Assembly (NCBI RefSeq): GCF_900112845.1
Contig: NZ_FONG01000013.1
Coordinates: 1-64,000 of the forward strand
DNA: 64,000 nt
From: Actinacidiphila alni
Lineage (GTDB): Bacteria; Actinomycetota; Actinomycetes; Streptomycetales; Streptomycetaceae
Reading direction: 5' to 3'
Shown here in pieces: positions 18,441 through 26,993 of the stretch. Under the pieces are notes generated by a model, which did not search any database, had not been told where the DNA came from, and was given only the letters and a program-made list of their open reading frames with translations. The number at the start of each line of letters is the position of its first letter. The stretch's first letter is position 1. Position numbers and translations under genes: made by a program.

Positions 18441-19907
18441 ATGGCAAGGACGGCATGCGTCGTCGGTGTGGACATCGGCACCACCACGGTGAAGGTGTCC
18501 GCCACCGACGAACGCGGCCGCGAGCTGGCGGTGGTCAGGGCCGACACCCCCTGGCGGCTCGCCGCCGGGACGACGGTGCTCGGACACGACGACCTGTCCG
18601 GCACGCTGGACAGCCTCTTCCGGCAGCTCGCCGACCGGCTGCCCGGCCGCTGGGCCGTCGCCGTCGGCTTCGCCGGCATGGCGGAAGCGGGTTACGCGCT
18701 CGCCGCCGACGGCACTCCCGTCGCCCCGGCCGTGGCGTGGTTCGACACCAGCGGGGCGGACGAGCTGGCCGTGCTGCTCGCCGAGCACGGCGACGGTTTC
18801 ACCGCCACCACCGGACTGCGGCCCACCACCCGCGCCTCGGCGATCAAGATGGCGTGGCTGCTGCCCCGACTGTCGGCGGGGAACGGGGGATCGGCGGGAT
18901 CCGGTACGGGCACGGGAACCCGCGGCGGGCTCGCGCCGGCCGGGACCGGGCGGACGGGTAAGGCCGTGAGCTGGCTGAACGTACCGGAGTGGGCGGCCCA
19001 CTGGGCGGGCGGCCGGGCCACGGCCGAATGGTCCCTGGCGGCACGCAGCGGCTTCATGGACGTGACCGCCCGCGGCTGGTGGAAGGACAGTGTGCGCTGG
19101 GCAGGACTCGACCCCGCGGCGATGCCGGAACTGCTGCCCGCCGGGTCGCCCACTGGCACCGCGCGGGCCGGCCTGCCGCTGATCGGCGGCGCGGTCGTCA
19201 CCGTCGCAGGACACGACCATCTGGCGGGCGCGATCGGCGCCGGAGCCGTACACCCCGACGACTGCTTCGACAGCCTCGGCACCGGGGAGGCGCTGATCCG
19301 CTCCCAGCCCGCCACCAAGGACCCCGGCCTGCTGACCCGGGCGGTGGCGGCCGGATTCGAGCGCGGACCGCACCTCCTCCCCGGCCGCGACTACCTCTTC
19401 GGCGTCCTCGGCACGGGACGTCTGCTGCGGGCCCTGCTGGACGCCCGGCTCGGCGCCGAACGGCACTTCGCCGACGTCGAGGCGCTCGGCGAGGCGGCGG
19501 CCCGGCTGCCCGCCCCCGGACGCGCCGAGGAACTCGCCGTCGCCCTAGACAGCACGAACCGGCCGCTGGCCCCGCTCGAACCGGCCGCCGTGGTGGCCGC
19601 TCTCGACGGACTGCCGGACGCCGAGGCCTGGGCCGTACTGGTCGAACTGACCTCGTGGCGCTGCCGCGACGCGATCGGTCTGCTCGACGCGCTCGGCGGC
19701 GCCGGCAACGCGGTGATCGCGGCCGGCGGCTGGTACGCGTCCGGCTACATCCGGGCCGTCCGCGCCCGCGTGCTCGGCCCCTTCCGGCTGCCCGCCGACA
19801 CCGAGGCCGGCACCCGCGGCGCCGCCCGGACGGCGGCGCTGGCCTGCGGACTCACCCCCGACCTCGGCACCTGGACAGACGACTGGACGGAGTTCACCGC
19901 ATCATGA
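18441..19907 (+). CDS. FGGY-family carbohydrate kinase
   Basis: A 488-aa kinase of the FGGY family (xylulose, glycerol, gluconate and erythritol kinases). The N-terminal ATPase phosphate-1 motif VGVDIGTTTVKV and the phosphate-2-like region VAGHDHLAGAIGAG are intact, as is the C-terminal VIAAGGWYASGYIRAVRA. A Gly/Ser/Thr-rich insert at about residues 150-170 (SAGSGTGTGTRGG) looks like a flexible loop specific to this protein. ATG 18441 has GGAGG 5 bases upstream. It likely phosphorylates the imported sugar or an oxidised derivative. Its stop overlaps the AroE-like gene. Confidence 0.85.
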   Translation: MARTACVVGVDIGTTTVKVSATDERGRELAVVRADTPWRLAAGTTVLGHDDLSGTLDSLFRQLADRLPGRWAVAVGFAGMAEAGYALAADGTPVAPAVAWFDTSGADELAVLLAEHGDGFTATTGLRPTTRASAIKMAWLLPRLSAGNGGSAGSGTGTGTRGGLAPAGTGRTGKAVSWLNVPEWAAHWAGGRATAEWSLAARSGFMDVTARGWWKDSVRWAGLDPAAMPELLPAGSPTGTARAGLPLIGGAVVTVAGHDHLAGAIGAGAVHPDDCFDSLGTGEALIRSQPATKDPGLLTRAVAAGFERGPHLLPGRDYLFGVLGTGRLLRALLDARLGAERHFADVEALGEAAARLPAPGRAEELAVALDSTNRPLAPLEPAAVVAALDGLPDAEAWAVLVELTSWRCRDAIGLLDALGGAGNAVIAAGGWYASGYIRAVRARVLGPFRLPADTEAGTRGAARTAALACGLTPDLGTWTDDWTEFTAS

Positions 19908-20791
19908 CGTCGCACCCCATCACCGGGCACACCCGGGTCTACGCGCACTTCGCCGACCCGGTGGCACATGTGCGCACCCCCGAGGTGATGAACCGCTTCT
20001 TCCGGCAGCGCGGCATCGACGCGGTCGTGGTGCCGTACCAGGTCGGCGTCGAGGACCTGCCGCAGGCGGTGGCCGCGGCCCGCTCCTGGAAGAACCTGGC
20101 GGGCATCGGGGTCACCATGCCGCACAAGGAGCACATCGCCGGGCTGCTGGACGATCTCACCGAGGACGCCGTCAGAGCCGGGGCGAGCAATGTCATCCGC
20201 AGGCTGCCCGACGGACGGCTGCTCGGCGGCCAGTACGACGGCCCAGGTCTGGTCGCCGGACTCCTCGCGCACGGGGTGCGGCTGGAGGGCGCGCGGGTGC
20301 TGCTGCTCGGCGCGGGCGGCAGCGCGCGGGCCGTCGCCATGGCGCTGGCCGCGGCGGGCGTCTCCCGGCTGGACATCCGCAACCGGACCACCGCCCGCGC
20401 CGCCGAACTCGCCGATCGGGTCAGCGGTGTTCACCCGGCCGTACGGTGCGAGGTGCGCGTGGAGAACACCGTCGCCGGTGTCGACGTCCTGGTCAACACC
20501 ACCTCGGTGGGCATGCGCGGCACCGATCCGCTGCCCGTCGACCTCACGGCGCTCACCGCCGCCACGGCCGTCAGCGACATCATCATGAAACCCACCAGGA
20601 CCCGGCTGCTCGACCATGCGCAGCGCGCGGGCTGTCCGGTCGTGCCCGGAATCCACATGCTCCTCAACCAGCTCGGACCGACCGCGGACTTCCTCGGCCT
20701 GACCCCGACCCTCGAACCCTCCGGCGAGCCCGACCCGCCGGAACTCACCGACCCGCTCGCCCACGCGAGCGATGCCGCGGAGGTGGCGTGA
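19904..20791 (+). CDS. Shikimate dehydrogenase-family protein with altered substrate site
   Basis: A 295-aa AroE-fold oxidoreductase. The catalytic-lysine motif GVTMPHK (Lys 75), the NADP fold VLLLGAGGSARAVAMALAAAG and the NTTSVGM motif are present. The usual shikimate-binding SxSxxxHN motif is absent (FADPVAHVRTPEVMN instead), and the NTDG loop reads QYDG (Asp 112 kept, Asn-Thr lost). It is therefore unlikely to make shikimate and probably oxidises a different cyclic or polyhydroxylated acid. Its place inside a sugar-type operon, overlapping kinase and dehydrogenase genes, supports a catabolic role. Confidence 0.8.
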   Translation: MTSHPITGHTRVYAHFADPVAHVRTPEVMNRFFRQRGIDAVVVPYQVGVEDLPQAVAAARSWKNLAGIGVTMPHKEHIAGLLDDLTEDAVRAGASNVIRRLPDGRLLGGQYDGPGLVAGLLAHGVRLEGARVLLLGAGGSARAVAMALAAAGVSRLDIRNRTTARAAELADRVSGVHPAVRCEVRVENTVAGVDVLVNTTSVGMRGTDPLPVDLTALTAATAVSDIIMKPTRTRLLDHAQRAGCPVVPGIHMLLNQLGPTADFLGLTPTLEPSGEPDPPELTDPLAHASDAAEVA

Positions 20792-21834
20792 TGCGTGCTC
20801 TCACCCTGCGGGGTGCCCATGACGCGGCGATCGCCGAGACCGACGACGAGCCGCTCGGCGCCGGCGACGTGCGCGTCGCCATCGCGCAGGTCGGCCTTTG
20901 CGGCTCCGACACCCACTTCTACGCGCACGGCCGGATCGGCGCCTTCCGGCTCACCGGGCCGCATGTGCTCGGACATGAAGCGTCCGGCACGGTCCTGGAG
21001 ACCGGCGGCGAGGTCACCGACCTCGTCCCCGGCGACCGGGTCGCCGTCGAGCCCGGCCTGTGGTGCGGCCGGTGCCGCGAGTGCCTGGCCGGCACGTACA
21101 ACCTGTGCGCGGACATGCGCTTCCTCGGAATGCCGCCGCACGCCGGGCTGGCACGGGAGCGGGTGGTGCTGCCGCGCCGCGCGGTGCACGCGGTCCCGGC
21201 CGGCATGACGGCCACGCGGGCGGCCCTGCTGGAACCGCTGTCGGTGGCCGTATGGGCGGTCGGCCGGGCCGCCGTACAGCCCGGCGAGCAGGTGCTGATC
21301 GCCGGTGCCGGTCCGATCGGCACGCTGGTGGCGCGGGTGGCCCTGGCGCAGAAGGCGGCCCGGGTGATCGTCGCTGATGTCGACGACCGCCGCCTGGCAC
21401 GGCTCGCGGAGTCCACGCCCGGCGTGGAGACCGCCCACGTCGGCACCGGTTCGGCGGACGGCGCCGGGAACGGCTTCCAGGACGTGGCCGCCGACCTGGA
21501 CTGCTATCTGGAGTGCTCGGGAGCGCCCACCGCACTGGACGACGGGATGACGCGGCTGCGGCCGCGGGGCCGGGCCGTACTGGTCGGAGTGCCCGCCGCG
21601 CCGACGTTCGCGCTGTCGTCCACCCTGATCCGCTACCGCGAACTGACCCTCACCACCGTCCACCGCTACGCCCACACCTGGCCGCGCGCCATCGAGCTGG
21701 TCTCCAGCGACGCCGTGGAGGTCGACGACCTGGTGTCGGACCGCTACCGGCTGGAGGAGGGGCCGAGGGCGCTGGCCGAGGCGGCGGCGGGCGAAGTGGC
21801 CATGAAGGCCATGATCTCGGTGGGCGCGTCATGA
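20791..21834 (+). CDS. Zinc-dependent polyol dehydrogenase (sorbitol/xylitol dehydrogenase-like)
   Basis: A 347-aa medium-chain dehydrogenase. It has catalytic zinc residues in VGLCGSDTHFY and LGHEASG, a structural-zinc lobe CGRCRECLAGTYNLC, and EPLSVAVWAV followed by a Rossmann GAGPIGTLVARVA. The early SDTHFYAHGRIG and FLGMPPHAG stretches resemble L-iditol and xylitol dehydrogenases, which oxidise a secondary OH of a polyol to a ketone. It overlaps AroE-like by one base (TGATG) and the cyclase gene by four. Confidence 0.85.
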   Translation: MRALTLRGAHDAAIAETDDEPLGAGDVRVAIAQVGLCGSDTHFYAHGRIGAFRLTGPHVLGHEASGTVLETGGEVTDLVPGDRVAVEPGLWCGRCRECLAGTYNLCADMRFLGMPPHAGLARERVVLPRRAVHAVPAGMTATRAALLEPLSVAVWAVGRAAVQPGEQVLIAGAGPIGTLVARVALAQKAARVIVADVDDRRLARLAESTPGVETAHVGTGSADGAGNGFQDVAADLDCYLECSGAPTALDDGMTRLRPRGRAVLVGVPAAPTFALSSTLIRYRELTLTTVHRYAHTWPRAIELVSSDAVEVDDLVSDRYRLEEGPRALAEAAAGEVAMKAMISVGAS

Positions 21835-22760
21835 CCGGCACCGGCGGCGACGCGCCCGCCGGCACCCGTACGGAGGGTGCGGCGCGTGCGGCGGCCGTGC
21901 CGCCCGAACTGGGCGCGGTGGCCCGGCAGACGCCCGAGCGGATCAGGGACGCCGCCGCGCTGGTGACCCGCGGCCGGGTCTTCCCGCTCAACTGGGACCT
22001 GGGCCTGCCCGACCCGCCGATCCTCGGCCGGGGCCGCCACGTCCACACCCGTATCGACCTCGGGAACGGCTTCGACGACCGCCTCGACTCCTTCTACCCG
22101 CAGGGGTCCTCGCAGTGGGACGGCCTGGCGCACGTCCGCGGGCCCGACGGCACTTACCACGGCGGCCACCTGGCCGCCGACATCGAGACGGCGGCCGGAC
22201 CGCTGGGCATCGAGCACTGGGCGCGGCGCGGCATCGCGGGCCGCTTCGTCCTGGCCGACCTGGTCAGGCACGGGCGGCACGGCGGCGACTGCTCCCGCCG
22301 GGTCGCCTACACCGCGGCCGACGTGACGGCCGCGCTCGCCGCACAGCGTGTCGACCTACGGCCCGGCGACATCCTGCTGCTGCACTTCGGCTGGACCCGC
22401 TGGTACGAGGGCCTGGACCGGGCCGCGCGCGAGGCACTGGCGGCGGAGGGATTCTTCGCCTCGCCCGGCCTCGCCGTCGATCCGGAGACCAGGCAGTGGC
22501 TGCGCGGCCTGGAACTGTCCGCGGTCGCGGCCGACTGCCCGGCGGTGGAAGCCATGCCGTTCGACATGGACGGGCCTGACACCTTTCTGCACCACACGCT
22601 GATCGCCGAGCTGGGTCTCGCGGTGGGCGAACTGTTCGACCTCGCCGCCCTGGCCGACGACTGCGCCCGGGACGGCGTCCACGAGGGGCTGTTGACCGCG
22701 GCTCCGCTCAACCTCGCCGGTGCGGCGGGCTCCACCGCCAACGCACTCGCGCTGAAGTGA
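21831..22760 (+). CDS. Cyclase-family metal-dependent hydrolase (possible lactonase)
   Basis: A 309-aa protein of the cyclase family that also contains kynurenine formamidase-like enzymes (PF04199). The active-site signature appears as GSSQWDGLAHV followed by GTYHGG, the variant found in the longer bacterial and fungal members. The downstream metal-site-like segments are DILLLHFGWTRWYE and the C-terminal DTFLHHTLIAELG. In a sugar-oxidation operon it could open a lactone or another cyclic intermediate (inference). ATG 21831 overlaps the dehydrogenase stop. Confidence 0.75.
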   Translation: MTGTGGDAPAGTRTEGAARAAAVPPELGAVARQTPERIRDAAALVTRGRVFPLNWDLGLPDPPILGRGRHVHTRIDLGNGFDDRLDSFYPQGSSQWDGLAHVRGPDGTYHGGHLAADIETAAGPLGIEHWARRGIAGRFVLADLVRHGRHGGDCSRRVAYTAADVTAALAAQRVDLRPGDILLLHFGWTRWYEGLDRAAREALAAEGFFASPGLAVDPETRQWLRGLELSAVAADCPAVEAMPFDMDGPDTFLHHTLIAELGLAVGELFDLAALADDCARDGVHEGLLTAAPLNLAGAAGSTANALALK

Positions 22761-22858
22761 CGCGGGAGGCGGAGGCGATGGACCACGAGGACCCGGCCGG
22801 GGCGCGACACCCGAACGGCCCGAACGACCGGAAGCACCCGAAGGAGATGACCAGCAGC

Positions 22859-24307
22859 ATGGACGTCCTGGAGATTCAGTCCCTGGTGGGCGGGCGGTGG
22901 ACCGGCGCCCCGACGGTGGTACGGGACAATCCGGCCGTTCCCGGCCAGCGGGTCAGCGTCAGCGCGGACCTGGACACCGCCACCGTGGAACGGGCGCTGG
23001 ACGCCGCCCACGCCGCCGCCCGCGACTGGGGACGCACACCCGCCCCGGCCCGCGGCAGGATTCTGGAACGGGCCGGCGCGCTCCTCGACGACCGTGCGGA
23101 CGAGGCCGCCCGGGACATCACCCGCGAGGAGGGCAAGACCTTCGCGGAGGCGCGCGGCGAGGTCGCGCGGGCCGCCGACATCCTGCGCTTCTTCGGCAGC
23201 GAGGGCTGGCGGATCGGCGGCACGACCTACCCCTCGGCGGTGGGCACCGACCTGATCTACAGCCGCCGCGAACCGCTGGGGGCGGTGGCGGTCATCACCC
23301 CATGGAACTTCCCGATCGCCATCCCCACGTGGAAGTCCGCGCCCGCCCTGGTCAGCGGCAACGCGGTGGTGCTCAAGCCCGCCCAGATCACTCCCGCGGG
23401 CGCCTGGCACCTGGCGAGCGTGCTCCGGGAAGCCGGTCTCCCCGACGGGGTGTTCACCCTGCTGACCGGGTCCGGCGCGCGGATCGGCGCGCAGCTCGTG
23501 GAGTCGCCGTGGATCGACGCGGTCACCTTCACCGGCTCCGTGGGCGTCGGCGCGGGCATCTACACCGCCGCCGCGCCGCGCCGCATCCGGGTGCAGCTCG
23601 AACTCGGCGGCAAGAACGCCGTCGTGGTCTGCGACGACGCGGATGCCCGGGTGGCCGCGGGCATCGTCGCGGCCGGCGGCTTCGGACTCACCGGCCAGGC
23701 ATGCACGGCGACCAGCCGGGTGATCTGCCTGCCCGGGATCAGGGACGCCTTTCTCGAGGCCCTGCGCGAGGAGACGGCGGCCTATCTGCCGGGCGACGGC
23801 CTGGCGGAGGGCGTACGGATGGGGCCGGTGGTCAGCGGCGGTCAGCTCGCCACCGACCTCGGCTATCTGGAGAAGGCGGTCGCCGAGGGTGCCAGGGTCG
23901 CGGTGGGCGGCGCGGTCGCGGACGGCCTGCTGCTGGGGCCCACGGTGCTGACCGGCGTACAGCCCGCGCACACCGTCGCCCAGGAGGAGGTCTTCGGACC
24001 CGTGGTCGCGGTGCTCGACGCGACCGGCCTCGACCAGGCCATCGAGCTGGTCAACGACTCGCGCTTCGGCCTGACGGCCGGCGTGGTCACCAACGACCTG
24101 GACACCGTGCACCGGTTCAGCGCGGAGGTGCGGGCCGGAGTGATCAAGGTCAACCGGCCGACCGGCGGGGTGGAGCTGAACGTCCCCTTCGGCGGGGTCG
24201 GCGACTCCTCCACCAACACCTACCGCGAGCAGGGGCAGACCGCGGTGGACTTCTTCACCTGGACCAAGAGCGTGTACCAGGCGTCGGCGCCGCGGAGCAC
24301 GTCATGA
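22859..24307 (+). CDS. Aldehyde dehydrogenase, 2-oxoglutarate-semialdehyde type
   Basis: A 482-aa NAD(P)-dependent aldehyde dehydrogenase with the oxyanion/cofactor segment ITPWNFPIAIPTWKSAPAL, catalytic Glu in ELGGKN and nucleophile Cys in LTGQACTA. The end (GDSSTNTYREQG then FFTWTKSVY) resembles 2-oxoglutarate semialdehyde dehydrogenases, which finish non-phosphorylating sugar-acid and hydroxyproline routes and yield 2-oxoglutarate. The start is uncertain: ATG 22859 fits family length, ATG 22847 or 22778 and GTG 22757 are possible. It is the last gene of the first operon block; a 130-bp gap follows. Confidence 0.75.
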   Translation: MDVLEIQSLVGGRWTGAPTVVRDNPAVPGQRVSVSADLDTATVERALDAAHAAARDWGRTPAPARGRILERAGALLDDRADEAARDITREEGKTFAEARGEVARAADILRFFGSEGWRIGGTTYPSAVGTDLIYSRREPLGAVAVITPWNFPIAIPTWKSAPALVSGNAVVLKPAQITPAGAWHLASVLREAGLPDGVFTLLTGSGARIGAQLVESPWIDAVTFTGSVGVGAGIYTAAAPRRIRVQLELGGKNAVVVCDDADARVAAGIVAAGGFGLTGQACTATSRVICLPGIRDAFLEALREETAAYLPGDGLAEGVRMGPVVSGGQLATDLGYLEKAVAEGARVAVGGAVADGLLLGPTVLTGVQPAHTVAQEEVFGPVVAVLDATGLDQAIELVNDSRFGLTAGVVTNDLDTVHRFSAEVRAGVIKVNRPTGGVELNVPFGGVGDSSTNTYREQGQTAVDFFTWTKSVYQASAPRSTS

Positions 24308-24437
24308 CCGGCCCGCGGGCGACGGCGGAGGGGAAGCCGCCTCGCCCGCGGGTCCGGGGGGAGGCCGCGCCCGGTCCGGCGGCCGGCCGAGCCGCGCGGC
24401 GTACGGCGGCCCGTACGGCGGACGGAGGGGAATCGCC

Positions 24438-25508
24438 ATGCGCGCGCTGCTGATCACCGGACCGGGCAGGACGGAACTGGCCGAGGTGCCGGAGCCGGTG
24501 CCCGCCGCGGGGGAGGTGCTGCTCGCGGTGGAGGCCACCGGCCTGTGCGGGACCGATCTGCACCTGGTCCACGACGGCGGACCGGAGAGCGCGGGGCCGT
24601 TGATCCCGGGCCACGAGGTGGTCGGCACCCTGCTCGAACTAGGCTCCGGTGTCGACGACTTGAGACCGGGCCAACGGGTGTGCGTCGATCCGCTGCTGGC
24701 CTGCGGCAGTTGCCGGCTGTGCCGGGCCGGGCGGCGGAATCTGTGCACCCGGCGCAGTGCGGTCGGCATCACCCGGCCGGGCGGGATGGCCGAGCGGCTC
24801 GCCGTACCGGCCGCCGCCTGCTGGCCGACCACGCTGCCGCCCGAACGCGCCGTGCTCGCCGAGCCGTTGGCCTGCGCGCTGCACGGCGTGGACCGCGCCG
24901 GGGTCCGTACCGGCCCGGCGCTCGTCCTGGGTGCGGGTGCGATGGGCCGGCTGGTCGCCGCCGCCCTGACGGCCCGGGACGGTGCCGGCGATCCCGACCG
25001 CGCCGACGCCCCCGACGGCACCGTTCGGGACGTCACCGACCGTCCCGGGATCACCGTCGCCGACATCTCCGCCGAACGTGTCGCCCAGGCCAGGGACGGC
25101 GGCGCGACGGCCTGCCTGGTGGCGGAGCTGCCCGAACTGCCCGTCCGGCGCTGGGACCTGGTGGTCGACGCGGCTGGTTCCGCGCACACCGTCGCCCTGG
25201 GACTGGCCCGGGTCTCCCGGGGCGGCACCTACCTCCAGATCGGGGTGCTGCCGCGCGGCGCGACCGTGCCCTTCACCCCGTTCGACATCTATGACAACGA
25301 GATCGTCGTGACCGGCTCCCGCTCGGTGCTCTGCACCGTGGACCGCGCGGTGGCGCTGCTGGAGCGCGACGAGCGGGTGGGCCGGGGTCTGGTGACGCAC
25401 CGGCACCGGCTGGAGGACGCGGCGACCGCGTTCGAGCAGCTCGCCGCACACGTCGGCGTCAAGCACGTGATCGGCGCCGCGCAACGAGAGGAGCGATCAT
25501 GCGCGTGA
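24438..25508 (+). CDS. Zinc-dependent alcohol dehydrogenase
   Basis: A 356-aa medium-chain dehydrogenase with zinc sites in TGLCGTDLHL, PGHEVVGT and CGSCRLCRAGRRNLC, and a Rossmann loop LGAGAMGRLVAAAL. A 25-30-residue Asp/Pro-rich insert (DGAGDPDRADAPDG region) interrupts the cofactor fold right after the first strand and helix, which is unusual. It begins a second tight block (dehydrogenase, ferredoxin, P450, aldehyde dehydrogenase, reductase, ferredoxin). The plausible role is oxidation of the alcohol made by the P450. Its last 10 bases overlap the ferredoxin gene. Confidence 0.82.
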   Translation: MRALLITGPGRTELAEVPEPVPAAGEVLLAVEATGLCGTDLHLVHDGGPESAGPLIPGHEVVGTLLELGSGVDDLRPGQRVCVDPLLACGSCRLCRAGRRNLCTRRSAVGITRPGGMAERLAVPAAACWPTTLPPERAVLAEPLACALHGVDRAGVRTGPALVLGAGAMGRLVAAALTARDGAGDPDRADAPDGTVRDVTDRPGITVADISAERVAQARDGGATACLVAELPELPVRRWDLVVDAAGSAHTVALGLARVSRGGTYLQIGVLPRGATVPFTPFDIYDNEIVVTGSRSVLCTVDRAVALLERDERVGRGLVTHRHRLEDAATAFEQLAAHVGVKHVIGAAQREERSCA

Positions 25509-25690
25509 CCGTGGATCCGGGCCGCTGCGACGGCTACGGCAACTGCGTGATGACGGTGCCGGACGTCTTCGACCTGGACGACGAGGGCAGGGCCGTCGTG
25601 GTCGAGGACGAGGTGGAGCCAGGCAGGGCGGACGTCCTGCGCGCCGTGGTGGCCTGCCCGTACACCGCGATCAGCACCCACGAGGACTGA
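25499..25690 (+). CDS. P450-type ferredoxin with CxxYxxC cluster motif
   Basis: A 63-aa single-cluster ferredoxin of the kind that feeds actinobacterial P450s. Ligands are Cys10, Cys16 and Cys53 (CDGYGNC and ACPYTA); the position between the first two, Cys in [4Fe-4S] proteins, is Tyr13. Such proteins usually carry a [3Fe-4S] cluster, and Tyr variants at this site have unusual redox behaviour. The gene overlaps the dehydrogenase stop and lies 39 bp before the P450 gene, so it is the obvious electron donor for it. Confidence 0.9.
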   Translation: MRVTVDPGRCDGYGNCVMTVPDVFDLDDEGRAVVVEDEVEPGRADVLRAVVACPYTAISTHED

Positions 25691-25729
25691 CGACCGAGAC
25701 CCGCCAAGGACCGACCCGGAGGAACTGAG

Positions 25730-26920
25730 ATGGCCGCCACCACCCCGGACGGGAAACCCATCGAGTACGACCCGTTCACCACCGCACTGATGATCGACCC
25801 CTACCCCGTCTACCGGTCGCTGCGGGAGTACGCGCCGCTGTACCACAACGCCGAGCGCGGCTTCTGGGCGCTGTCGCGCTACGCCGACGTCAAGGCGGCG
25901 GCCTCGGACTGGAAGACGTTCACCTCCGAGGACAGCGTCGACCTGGACCGTTCGACCAAGAGCTTCGGCGAGGGCGCCTTCGTGGACTTCTCGCCGCCGG
26001 AACACACCGAGATCCGCGGTCTGGTGCGGGAGGCGTTCTCGCCCAAGAGGGTCAGGGCGCTGCGGCCGATCCTGGTCGAGCAGGCCGAACGGCTGATGAA
26101 GGAGTTCGTCGAGCGCGGCTCCGCGGACATCGCCTGGGAGTACAGCAGCGGTCTGCCGATGCAGATCATCTCCCATGTGATCGGCCTGCCCCCGCAGGAC
26201 GTTCCGCTGATGGCCGAGCGGCTCAAGCGGTTCGTCGCCCGCGACGAGGCCGACCCGATGGTGCTGCCGCCGGACGCGCTCGCGGCGGCGAACGAGATCC
26301 GGGCGTACTTCTCGGCGATGGCCGACGAGCGGCGCAGATCGCCGCGCGAGGACCTGATCAGTGAACTCGCCCATGCCTCGCTGCCCAGCCGGCCGCTGCG
26401 CGAGGCCGAGGTCACCGGGCTGTGCTTCTTCCTCTTCCTGGCGGGCGTGGACAATCTGTCCGGGCTGATCACCAACACCGTCAGCGCGCTGATGGAGCAC
26501 CCGGCCCAGCGCGCCGAGGCCGCCGCCGACCCGAGCCTGGTGCCCGCCGCCGTAGAGGAGGCGATGCGCTGGGACGCCCCGCTCCAGATGATGGCCCGCA
26601 CCGCCACCCGCGACGTGGAATACCCGGGTGGGACGATCCCCGCGGGCGGCCGGACGGTGATCATCTGGGCCGCGGCCAACCGGGACGAGCGGGAGTGGCC
26701 GCACGGCGAGGAGTACGACATCCACCGGCCGCCGAAGCGGCAGCTCGGCTTCGGCGAGGGCATCCACTTCTGTGTGGGCGCACCGCTGGCCCGGCTCCAG
26801 TCCACCGTGGCGATCGAGACGCTGCTCAAGTACGCGCCGGAGTACGGGCCCGCCGGCACCCCGCAGCGGGTCGTGAAGTCCAACATCCGCACCTGGGAGC
26901 ACCTGCCCGTCTCGCTCTGA
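25730..26920 (+). CDS. Cytochrome P450 with Asn in place of the I-helix Thr
   Basis: A 396-aa class-I bacterial P450. The heme loop is FGEGIHFCVG (Cys348) and the K-helix ExxR is Glu277-Arg280. The I-helix oxygen-activation motif reads AGVDN at 238-242, with Asn242 where most P450s have Thr. The same replacement is known in the 1,8-cineole hydroxylase P450cin. It is flanked by an alcohol dehydrogenase, an aldehyde dehydrogenase, two ferredoxins and a reductase, the layout of catabolic P450 operons such as those for terpenes. It may hydroxylate a methyl or ring carbon, or remove an O-methyl group. The RBS GGAGG is well placed. Confidence 0.92.
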   Translation: MAATTPDGKPIEYDPFTTALMIDPYPVYRSLREYAPLYHNAERGFWALSRYADVKAAASDWKTFTSEDSVDLDRSTKSFGEGAFVDFSPPEHTEIRGLVREAFSPKRVRALRPILVEQAERLMKEFVERGSADIAWEYSSGLPMQIISHVIGLPPQDVPLMAERLKRFVARDEADPMVLPPDALAAANEIRAYFSAMADERRRSPREDLISELAHASLPSRPLREAEVTGLCFFLFLAGVDNLSGLITNTVSALMEHPAQRAEAAADPSLVPAAVEEAMRWDAPLQMMARTATRDVEYPGGTIPAGGRTVIIWAAANRDEREWPHGEEYDIHRPPKRQLGFGEGIHFCVGAPLARLQSTVAIETLLKYAPEYGPAGTPQRVVKSNIRTWEHLPVSL

Positions 26921-26993
26921 GCCCGCCCGGTTCCTAGCCTGTCCCGCCACGCGCCCGTCCCGGCCGACGGCCGATCCCGTACGAGGAGTTCCG

